Source: Candidatus Peregrinibacteria bacterium
Lineage (GTDB): Bacteria; Patescibacteriota; Gracilibacteria; UBA1369; PNNO01
Reading direction: 5' to 3'
Assembly: GCA_030595015.1 (NCBI GenBank)
Contig: JAUVDZ010000016.1
Coordinates: 1-15,907, forward strand
DNA: 15,907 nucleotides
Position numbers and translations under genes: made by a program. Numbering within the stretch: the first letter of the stretch is position 1; each line of letters starts with the position of its first letter. The notes beneath the pieces are model-generated. The model was not told the origin of the DNA and made no database searches. It saw only the letters and a program-made list of their open reading frames with translations. This document shows, one piece after another, positions 6,483 to 11,737 of the stretch.

Positions 6483-7964
6483 ATGTCCGAAAATCAATTA
6501 CAGAAACAGATTGTACAGCTAATTAAGAATAGTAAGAAAATTCTGATACTACCGTCGGCTCCGCCTGATGGAGACTCAATTGGATCAGCACTCGCTTTGT
6601 TTCATGTGCTTAAGAAGATGGGCAAAGAGGCAACTGTTGTTTGTAGTGATCCTGTACCTGATGTATTGGACTTTCTTCCAACAACAAATGTGATTGATGA
6701 TCAGCTTGCAACTTCAAATGATTTTATTGTTACCCTGGATTGCAGCAAAGCAAAGATCGACACAATCAAAACGGACGTTGAAGATAATAAGGTAAATATA
6801 ATTATTACACCAAAGCAGGGATCTATCGGAGAAAAAGAGGTCTCTTTTAATTATGGGCCTTCAAAATATGATCTGATCATTACAGTTGATACAGGAGATT
6901 TATCTCAACTTGGAAAATTATATGAACATAATGCTGGTTTATTCACTCAACTGCCAGTTATTAATATTGATCATCATGTAAGTAATACTCAATTCGGAAA
7001 GATTAACTATGTTGATATTATGGCGTCTTCTACTACTGAAATGCTTGTTCCGATTATTGAAGATTTAGGTGAAGATTTAATTGATGAAGATGTGGCGACA
7101 CTTTTATTGGCAGGAATAGTGACAGATACAGGAAGTTTTCAAAATGCTAATACAAGTCCAAAAGCCTTTGCAGCTTCAGCTCATTTATTAGGATATGGAG
7201 CAAGGCAGCAAGAAATAATTCAGCATGTTTATAAAACAAAAAACTTAACAATGCTCAAGCTTTGGGGAAGAGTTTTAACGAAGATTCAATTCGATCCTTT
7301 ATATAGAATCGTCTGGTCAACTATCAGTCAGCAGGATTTCACGCAGACTAATAGTAATCCGGATGAAACAGGCGACATTATTGATGAATTAATGACAAAT
7401 GCACCAGGTGCCGATGTTGTTATGTTGATTAAGGAGAAGGGGAATGGCCTTATCTCTTGTAGTTTAAGAACAACGAGCCAGGCTATTGACGCAAGTGCAA
7501 TCGCAGAAAAGTTTGATGGTGGAGGACATGTTCAAGCCGCAGGATTTAAAGTTAAAAGCACAAATTTAGAAGAAACTGAAAAGAAAATCATCGCAGCAGT
7601 ACGCAAATATCAGGCTGGACGATTAAATATCCACCCGAATGAAGAACCAGAAGTAATAAGCGGACAGGAACTAGAACAAATTCAGAAACAACTGAAGGAT
7701 CCGGTTTGGCAGACCGAAGCGAAAGCGGAGGTCTCTGGAGCGAACGAAGAGAGCGAAGTGCGAGATCTTGCTGCGAAGAATGAGCAGGAAGAGCCTGTAC
7801 GACGAAGTGCGGAAAAGAAATCCGCACCCAAACGAAAACTTAAAAAGAAATCTACAGAAAAGCCAGCCAAAAAAGTTAAAAACGAAGAAGTTGTAGAAAA
7901 CATTCCAAAATCCCAACATGATATCGACCTAGAACCTGGGATGACTTATAAGTTTGAGGATTAA
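6483..7964 (+). CDS. DHH/DHHA1-family phosphoesterase, NrnA-like, with long charged tail
   Basis: 493 residues. The DHH domain shows PPDGDSIGSA (27-36), TVDTGDL (134-140), NIDHHVSN (161-168) and GIVTDTGSF (211-219); the DHHA1 domain ends with GGGHVQAAGF (346-355). This is the pattern of oligoribonuclease/pAp-phosphatase NrnA, which clears 2-5-nt RNAs and 3'-phosphoadenosine phosphate with Mn ions. Differences: the His of the usual HxxPDxD motif I is Ser (position 25), there is an extra segment of about 45 residues between motifs I and II (about 80-128), and residues 380-493 form a Lys/Glu/Ala-rich tail against the usual length near 315. The tail DNA at about 7700-7830 is GC-richer than its surroundings and can fold. 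Own promoter and terminator. The family is certain; the exact substrate is not. Confidence 0.85.
   Translation: MSENQLQKQIVQLIKNSKKILILPSAPPDGDSIGSALALFHVLKKMGKEATVVCSDPVPDVLDFLPTTNVIDDQLATSNDFIVTLDCSKAKIDTIKTDVEDNKVNIIITPKQGSIGEKEVSFNYGPSKYDLIITVDTGDLSQLGKLYEHNAGLFTQLPVINIDHHVSNTQFGKINYVDIMASSTTEMLVPIIEDLGEDLIDEDVATLLLAGIVTDTGSFQNANTSPKAFAASAHLLGYGARQQEIIQHVYKTKNLTMLKLWGRVLTKIQFDPLYRIVWSTISQQDFTQTNSNPDETGDIIDELMTNAPGADVVMLIKEKGNGLISCSLRTTSQAIDASAIAEKFDGGGHVQAAGFKVKSTNLEETEKKIIAAVRKYQAGRLNIHPNEEPEVISGQELEQIQKQLKDPVWQTEAKAEVSGANEESEVRDLAAKNEQEEPVRRSAEKKSAPKRKLKKKSTEKPAKKVKNEEVVENIPKSQHDIDLEPGMTYKFED
7711..7827. repeat. Foldable, repeat-like insert within the DHH gene tail
   Basis: Two hairpins lie in the coding tail. 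The first pairs AGACC (7711-7715) with GGTCT (7730-7734) around a GC-GAAA-GC apical stem; the second pairs GTGCGGA (7807-7813) exactly with TCCGCAC (7821-7827) across a seven-base loop. Between them GAGCGAA-type words recur. Base composition is clearly richer in GC than the flanking gene and all three minus-strand frames stay open here. This resembles an in-frame interspersed palindromic element, but only one copy is in the window, so its repetitive nature is inferred. Confidence 0.4.
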
Positions 7965-7986
7965 AGTCGTCACGTGACGACTTTTT
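7963..7986 (+). terminator. Palindromic terminator of the DHH phosphoesterase gene
   Basis: A perfect 22-base palindrome (7963-7984) begins inside the stop codon and runs into five T residues (7982-7986). As RNA it folds to a 9-bp stem with an ACGU loop. The other strand has only a short UUUAA tract, so minus-strand termination of yebC here is possible but weaker. Confidence 0.7.
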
Positions 7987-8020
7987 ACTGATGTGCAATA
8001 TTTTGTTGATCAAGTTAAAT

Positions 8021-8048
8021 CTGGGCCCGGGCCCAGTATCCCTACTGG
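8021..8048. repeat. GC-rich palindrome overlapping a second hairpin
   Basis: The 16-base perfect palindrome CTGGGCCCGGGCCCAG (8021-8036) shares bases with an inverted repeat CCAGTA-TCCC-TACTGG (8033-8048), so only one of the two can fold at a time. TTGTTG (8003-8008) and CAACAA (8050-8055) can form an outer stem. It lies between the convergent ends of the DHH gene and yebC. I see no tRNA or coding potential; function unknown. Confidence 0.6.
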
Positions 8049-8099
8049 ACAACAATTGCGGCAAAAAGTCAACGAATTACCGTATCTGTACGTTAAAAG

Positions 8100-8849
8100 T
8101 TACCCCATTTTTTCCATTATCTCTTCAGGAATATCAAAGTTACTATAAACGTTAGAAACGTCTTCGTCTTCTTCAAGTGCGTCCATGAATCTTAAAACTT
8201 TTCGTGCCTTGTCTTCATCTTCGATTGCTAGTGTATTTTCAGGTTCAAAAGTTATTTCTGATGATTTGAGCTCGAATCCGGCTTCTTCAAGGGCTTTTTT
8301 AACTGCATGCAATTCGCCTGGTGCTGTATAAACATCCACAGTATCATCGCCTCTTTGAATATCTTCAGCTCCGGCATCAATTGCTGCGAGTTCAACATCA
8401 TCAAATTTATCAGTAGCTGCTTTGATTACGATTAAGCCTTTTTTGTGAAAAAGATAAGCCACACTCCCTGCTGTTCCCATATTTCCGCCATTTTTAGTTA
8501 AAATACTTTTCACGTTAGCTACTGTTCGATTTTTATTGTCTGTAAGAACCTGAATGTAAACTGCTATCCCTGCCGGACCATAACCTTCGTACATACATTC
8601 GTTAAATACTATACCTGCTTTATCTTCACCTGTACCTCTTTTAATTGCCTTTTCAATATTTGTATTTGGGACATTGGCTGTTTTCGCGTTATCAATTGCA
8701 GATCTTAAAGCTGCATTTGAATCAGGATCCCCACCATCTTTAGCTGCAATAGTTATCATTTTTGCATGAACCGTGAAGATTTTACCTCTTTTCGCATCAG
8801 CTGCGCCTTTTTTATGTTTAATTGAGTGCCATTTACTATGTCCAGACAT
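8100..8849 (-). CDS. yebC: YebC/PmpR-family translation-associated protein
   Basis: 249 residues with the canonical opening MSGHSKWHSIKHKKGAADAKRGK and family stretches NAALRSAIDNAK (about 44-55), NIEKAIKRGTGE (about 63-74), YEGYGPAGIAVYI (about 86-98), TDNKNRTVANVKSI (about 102-115) and GGNMGTAGSVAYLF (about 120-133). Length and three-domain plan match the family. YebC proteins were long annotated as DNA-binding regulators; more recent work links them to relief of ribosome stalling at polyproline-type sequences. The gene has its own promoter, whose -35 box lies inside the end of the preceding regulator gene, so it can be expressed independently of that locus. No Shine-Dalgarno site precedes the ATG. 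Confidence 0.96.
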   Translation of the reverse strand: MSGHSKWHSIKHKKGAADAKRGKIFTVHAKMITIAAKDGGDPDSNAALRSAIDNAKTANVPNTNIEKAIKRGTGEDKAGIVFNECMYEGYGPAGIAVYIQVLTDNKNRTVANVKSILTKNGGNMGTAGSVAYLFHKKGLIVIKAATDKFDDVELAAIDAGAEDIQRGDDTVDVYTAPGELHAVKKALEEAGFELKSSEITFEPENTLAIEDEDKARKVLRFMDALEEDEDVSNVYSNFDIPEEIMEKMG

Positions 8850-8875
8850 ATATTTGATTGGTTAATTTCGGGGGT

Positions 8876-8904
8876 ATTATAAGCCTAAGTTTATTATTTT
8901 TCAA
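8876..8904 (-). promoter_or_regulatory. Promoter of yebC
   Basis: Minus strand: -35 TTGAAA (8899-8904), 17-base spacer, -10 TATAAT (8876-8881). The -35 and much of the spacer overlap the last codons of the winged-helix gene. Confidence 0.75.
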
Positions 8905-9175
8905 TAATCGACTTAAGCACATCTAGATATTTAATTAATTCAGATTCGCCAAAAGTAGTAATTGATATTACTGAAGCTGGTTTTTTTGCAACGAATTTCT
9001 TTTTAATTTTGATGAGTTTTTCGTTTTCTAATTTTTGGAGATGAGATCCCAGATTCCCGTCTGTTATGTTGAGCTCCTTCTTTAATTCGCTGAACTTAGC
9101 GGTTTTTGCGAGTTGCAAAAAGATCATTATTTGAAGCCGAATCGGCTGATGTATCGTTGTGTTGATATTATTCAT
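8894..9175 (-). CDS. Small winged-helix transcriptional regulator
   Basis: 93 residues from the ATG at 9175. I prefer this start to the in-frame TTG at 9199 because the protein then begins right at the fold and overlaps the upstream stop by 8 bases (ATGAATAA). The chain is nearly all one winged-helix domain: HQPIRLQIMIFLQL (9-22), AKFSELKKELNITDGNLGSHLQKLENEKLIKIKKK (26-60 in pieces, with the recognition helix at about 39-51), a basic wing (about 56-70) and a C-terminal helix. This is the layout of the compact MarR/ArsR-like HTH_34 group. No metal-binding cysteines are present. It is cotranscribed with the six-TM protein just upstream and probably binds the ACTCTG-N5-CAGAGT dyads at 9746-9838, which would make the pair autoregulated. 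The ligand or signal is unknown. Confidence 0.8.
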   Translation of the reverse strand: MNNINTTIHQPIRLQIMIFLQLAKTAKFSELKKELNITDGNLGSHLQKLENEKLIKIKKKFVAKKPASVISITTFGESELIKYLDVLKSIIEK

Positions 9176-9728
9176 TATATAATTTAAGAACGATTCCAAG
9201 GGCGATATGTCCGAATCCTAAAATAGCTGCAGCAATATATAGCGCATATTCAGGGAATATTAGCCCAGCAAATCCTGCTGCCAGATTTATATATCCAAAA
9301 ATAATAATCGACTTAGTTATATTCAATTTTGCTGAAACAATAAGGACTCCATACATTGTCATCAAAAGTCCAGGAAGGTGAGTTACCATTTCATTTCGAT
9401 AAAAAACATAAAGTAAAACAGAAGTCGTCATACCAATAATAATCAGCTTATCAATCACAGAAAACAGCGGTAAATTTATAGCTTCTTTGCCTTTTTTGTG
9501 AGTTTCATAAACAGTCAGCCAGCTAGCAATTAAAATCGACAAAAGCGCAACCGCAACCCAAGACATAACCCGATAATTCGGAGTTAGATTGAGATAATAG
9601 TGCATGCCCTCATTTGCTAGCCAAAGAATTCCAGTGATAATACAAGCCAGCCCAGAGAACTGAGTGTACTTGCCATGCTTTTTAATAATCGTATTTAAAC
9701 TTTCAATCTGTTGTTGAATTTTATCCAT
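9168..9728 (-). CDS. Six-TM membrane protein paired with the winged-helix regulator (function unknown)
   Basis: 186 residues from the ATG at 9728; an in-frame TTG at 9770 would put the start inside the operator and is less likely. After a hydrophilic 20-residue start there are six probable membrane helices (about 22-42, 54-74, 91-110, 117-134, 139-159, 162-184). No catalytic or transport motif is recognised. It shares a transcript with, and overlaps by 8 bases, the downstream regulator gene. Small integral membrane proteins encoded with a cognate DNA-binding protein sometimes sense a membrane state and sequester or modulate the regulator; that role is an inference here. Transcribed from the divergent promoter whose -10 lies in the dyad at 9746-9764. 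No Shine-Dalgarno site. Confidence 0.65.
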   Translation of the reverse strand: MDKIQQQIESLNTIIKKHGKYTQFSGLACIITGILWLANEGMHYYLNLTPNYRVMSWVAVALLSILIASWLTVYETHKKGKEAINLPLFSVIDKLIIIGMTTSVLLYVFYRNEMVTHLPGLLMTMYGVLIVSAKLNITKSIIIFGYINLAAGFAGLIFPEYALYIAAAILGFGHIALGIVLKLYNE

Positions 9729-9745
9729 ATATAAGGGAATTAATA

Positions 9746-9764
9746 TACTCTGAGTTGCAGAGTA
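9746..9764. promoter_or_regulatory. Operator dyad 1
   Basis: TACTCTG-AGTTG-CAGAGTA is a perfect inverted repeat with 7-bp arms and a 5-base centre. It covers the -10 box (TACTCT on the minus strand, 9759-9764) of the promoter for the six-TM/regulator operon. The same arms recur in dyad 2. Confidence 0.75.
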
Positions 9765-9787
9765 CTTCAAAATTGCATATCCGTCAA
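9759..9787 (-). promoter_or_regulatory. Promoter of the six-TM protein/regulator operon
   Basis: Minus strand: -35 TTGACG (9782-9787), 17-base spacer, -10 TACTCT (9759-9764). The -10 is poor but sits in the operator dyad, exactly as in the divergent promoter. Confidence 0.5.
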
Positions 9788-9797
9788 TTTGGATTAC

Positions 9798-9825
9798 TTG
9801 ACTTACGCATTTTGCAGAGTACTCT
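9798..9825 (+). promoter_or_regulatory. Promoter of the Cys-loop/flavoprotein operon
   Basis: Plus strand: -35 TTGACT (9798-9803), 16-base spacer, -10 TACTCT (9820-9825), identical in its -10 to the divergent promoter and likewise embedded in a dyad. Confidence 0.5.
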
Positions 9826-9838
9826 GTAATGCAGAGTT
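9815..9838. promoter_or_regulatory. Operator dyad 2 with an extra half-site
   Basis: ACTCTG-TAATG-CAGAGT (9821-9837) repeats the arms of dyad 1, and a further CAGAGT (9815-9820) abuts it to form the 12-bp palindrome CAGAGTACTCTG (9815-9826). The 12-base word TTGCAGAGTACT is shared with dyad 1 (9756-9767 and 9812-9823). A repressor here would block the plus-strand -10 box. Confidence 0.75.
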
Positions 9839-9850
9839 AACAACCAACAC

Positions 9851-10195
9851 ATGAAGCTGCTTAAAGAAATTCTGATTGGAATCCCAATTGCACTTATTGT
9901 AATGATTGTAACTTATACTTTTCTTTACCAAATTGATGAAGAGTTCAAAATTTCACAATCTTCAAAAGGTAAAGGAGGAATCCATTATTGCCATTCGGAA
10001 AAGCAGTTTTTTTGTAAGTCAGAAACAGATAGATATAAGTGTTGTACTCAATCTGAATTTGTTAATCAATATTGGGGTGAATTCGTAGCGCTTCCTAAAA
10101 AAAATGGTCCGGATTTTCTTATCATAATAATTATGAGTATTGGCTCAGCAGTTATTTTCAATTTAGCAATTGAACATTATAACAATCGCACATGA
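9851..10195 (+). CDS. Small membrane protein with four-cysteine exported loop (paralogue 1)
   Basis: 114 residues with two membrane helices (about 7-27 and 88-106) flanking a hydrophilic loop. The loop holds Cys 47, 55, 64 and 65 in a C-x7-C-x8-CC pattern, preceded by GKGG and followed seven residues later by QYW. With a positively charged N-terminus (MKLLKE) the loop is predicted outside the membrane, where the cysteines could form two disulphides or bind a metal. I do not recognise the family. The next gene encodes a clear paralogue. It is the first gene of the operon driven from 9798-9825 and overlaps the next gene by ATGA. The upstream sequence has no Shine-Dalgarno site. Confidence 0.75.
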   Translation: MKLLKEILIGIPIALIVMIVTYTFLYQIDEEFKISQSSKGKGGIHYCHSEKQFFCKSETDRYKCCTQSEFVNQYWGEFVALPKKNGPDFLIIIIMSIGSAVIFNLAIEHYNNRT

Positions 10196-10560
10196 AAAAA
10201 TTTGCAGAAATATTAAAAATGATAGTTATAAGTTTGCTGATTGCATTCGCAACATTAATTGTCGTATACACACTTTGGTTTATTTATATGCAATTATTTG
10301 AATTATCAGCAGGTTATTATCAGCATCATGAAGGTAAGGGAGCAGGGAGATGTGTCTCAAGTTGGTTTTGTATGAGCTTTTGGGGAGTAAAGTGTTGCGA
10401 TTTAACGGCTGTTATTCATCAATATTTTAGTATGGGCTTAATAGCATTTATATATATGTATCAAATTATTTTCATACCAATTGTTGCATTAACTTTTTTC
10501 CCAGTTTTTATTATTTCATTCATCATTCAATATGTACGACGTCGTAATCGTGGGCGCTAG
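10192..10560 (+). CDS. Small membrane protein with four-cysteine exported loop (paralogue 2)
   Basis: 122 residues, same plan as its neighbour: membrane helix at about 10-30, loop, then a long hydrophobic region (about 81-112, possibly two passes) ending in a very basic tail (YVRRRNRGR). The loop has Cys 54, 60, 68 and 69 as C-x5-C-x7-CC, preceded by GKGAG and followed by QYF seven residues after the CC pair, matching paralogue 1 (KCC-x7-QY in both). The gene begins in an ATGA overlap and its last 29 bases overlap the flavoprotein start, so all three are likely translationally coupled. Function unknown; a membrane redox or metal-binding role is a hypothesis from the cysteines and the neighbouring oxidoreductase. 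Confidence 0.75.
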   Translation: MKKFAEILKMIVISLLIAFATLIVVYTLWFIYMQLFELSAGYYQHHEGKGAGRCVSSWFCMSFWGVKCCDLTAVIHQYFSMGLIAFIYMYQIIFIPIVALTFFPVFIISFIIQYVRRRNRGR

Positions 10561-11737
10561 CTTTGCTGGCCTTACTTTAGCCCATCATCTTCCTAAAAAT
10601 TACAGAATCCTTTTACTCGATAAAAAACCATCACTCGATAGTCCAGTCGAGACTACCGGTCTTATAACTAACCCAACTAAAGATGAGTTCAGTTCTTTTC
10701 ATGGTCTATGTATCGAAAGGTATATTAATAATTCTATACATAGCCTTAGGATTGTTAATCACGGATATAGAAATGTTCTTTCGAATTCTGTTCAATATCC
10801 TTGGATCTATTCACTAAATATGAATGCCCTTATTAAACATTTATCCGCATCTTTACCTTCTAACGTAACTTTAAAACTAAATGCGGTTTATGGCTCCTCA
10901 AACACATATTTTCATAAAGATAAGCAGCAAAATTTTAAGGCAAAATTCATTATTGGAGCGGATGGTGCGAATTCATCAGTAGCAAAGTCTAATCCAAATT
11001 TGTCTCAAAATAAAAAGCACTTAATTGGGCTTGAAAAGGTTTTTCATGGCGAGATTGATCAAAAAGCTATTTATCATTTTTGGTTTGGGGAGTTTTCGTT
11101 AGGTTATGGTGGATGGCTATCGCCGAGTGGTCCAAATAAATTTCGTGTTGGTCTTGCTAAATATAATGACGGCAAAGGATTTGAAACTTTAAACAGATTC
11201 ATCGACAGACTCAAAAAAGAAGGATTTATTAATCCAAAAGGGGAGGCCATTGAACAATTCGGATCTCACATCCCAATTGGAGGACCTGTTAAAAAGCCAT
11301 ATGATAAGAATACATTATTAATTGGTGATGCAGCAGGTTTATGTGGCGCATTTGCAGCAGATGGCATTAAAGGAGCCCTGATAAGCGCAAAAGTCGCAGC
11401 AAAGTTAATCCAAAAAGGATCCTTCAAAGATTATTATAAAGAAATCGAAAAGCACAACTACCTGATGTCATATTTTAAACGTCAAAAGTTATATCGTTTT
11501 GCCTGGGATCAAATGAAAACCAATGAGAGTTTTGATATTTTATTTGATTTGGTTAAAGATGAGTCATTGATAGAGGTTTTTTGCGACAGCAAAGATAAAC
11601 ATAAAAGCCTGGCAGGGTCGTTGATTAAGTTTAAAAACGCGAGGTTGTTGTTGAGATATGCGTGGTCTTTGTCTAAAAAGCCGAAGTCTGCCCAACCTGA
11701 ATATCTAAAATCGTGTCAGAAGCTCTTTCGTATTTAA
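10532..11737 (+). CDS. FAD-dependent oxidoreductase of the geranylgeranyl reductase family
   Basis: 401 residues. The Rossmann start MYDVVIVGASFAGL has the FAD dinucleotide fold (GASFAG 8-13, acidic D30), with IIGADGANSSVAKS (140-153) and LIGDAAGL (263-270) as the second and third FAD motifs. The substrate-side signature GWLSPSGPNKFRVGL (194-208) and the IPIGGPVKK lead-in (247-255) are those of geranylgeranyl reductases, which saturate isoprenoid double bonds in lipids, quinones or chlorophyll precursors. Substrate here is unknown. It could instead act on another polyprenyl or aromatic compound. The start overlaps the preceding gene by 29 bases but is fixed by the Rossmann fold. The 3' end overlaps the convergent SLH gene by 65 bases. 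No membrane segment is evident, so contact with the upstream membrane proteins would be peripheral. Confidence 0.85.
   Translation: MYDVVIVGASFAGLTLAHHLPKNYRILLLDKKPSLDSPVETTGLITNPTKDEFSSFHGLCIERYINNSIHSLRIVNHGYRNVLSNSVQYPWIYSLNMNALIKHLSASLPSNVTLKLNAVYGSSNTYFHKDKQQNFKAKFIIGADGANSSVAKSNPNLSQNKKHLIGLEKVFHGEIDQKAIYHFWFGEFSLGYGGWLSPSGPNKFRVGLAKYNDGKGFETLNRFIDRLKKEGFINPKGEAIEQFGSHIPIGGPVKKPYDKNTLLIGDAAGLCGAFAADGIKGALISAKVAAKLIQKGSFKDYYKEIEKHNYLMSYFKRQKLYRFAWDQMKTNESFDILFDLVKDESLIEVFCDSKDKHKSLAGSLIKFKNARLLLRYAWSLSKKPKSAQPEYLKSCQKLFRI

Noticed and set aside
7588..7919. Three overlapping minus-strand ORFs opposite the DHH gene tail
   Set aside because: They are open because this stretch is GC-richer and low-complexity; their Ser/Phe/Leu-rich translations mirror the Lys/Glu/Ala tail and none has a credible start.
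8021..8036. The GC-rich palindrome as an intrinsic terminator
   Set aside because: No U-run follows on either strand, and a proper terminator for the plus-strand gene already lies at 7963-7986.
7876..8064. 62-residue minus-strand ORF across the DHH gene end and the GC-rich palindrome
   Set aside because: It runs through the terminator palindrome and the hairpin cluster, has no promoter or protein-like sequence, and overlaps the tail of a certain gene.
9176..9199. Upstream TTG start extending the winged-helix protein by eight residues
   Set aside because: The ATG at 9175 gives the normal domain boundary and a short coupling overlap with the upstream stop; the TTG extension adds a piece not expected of the fold.
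9729..9770. Upstream TTG start extending the six-TM protein by 14 residues
   Set aside because: It would place the start codon inside or before the operator and -10 box, so it could not be transcribed from the predicted promoter.
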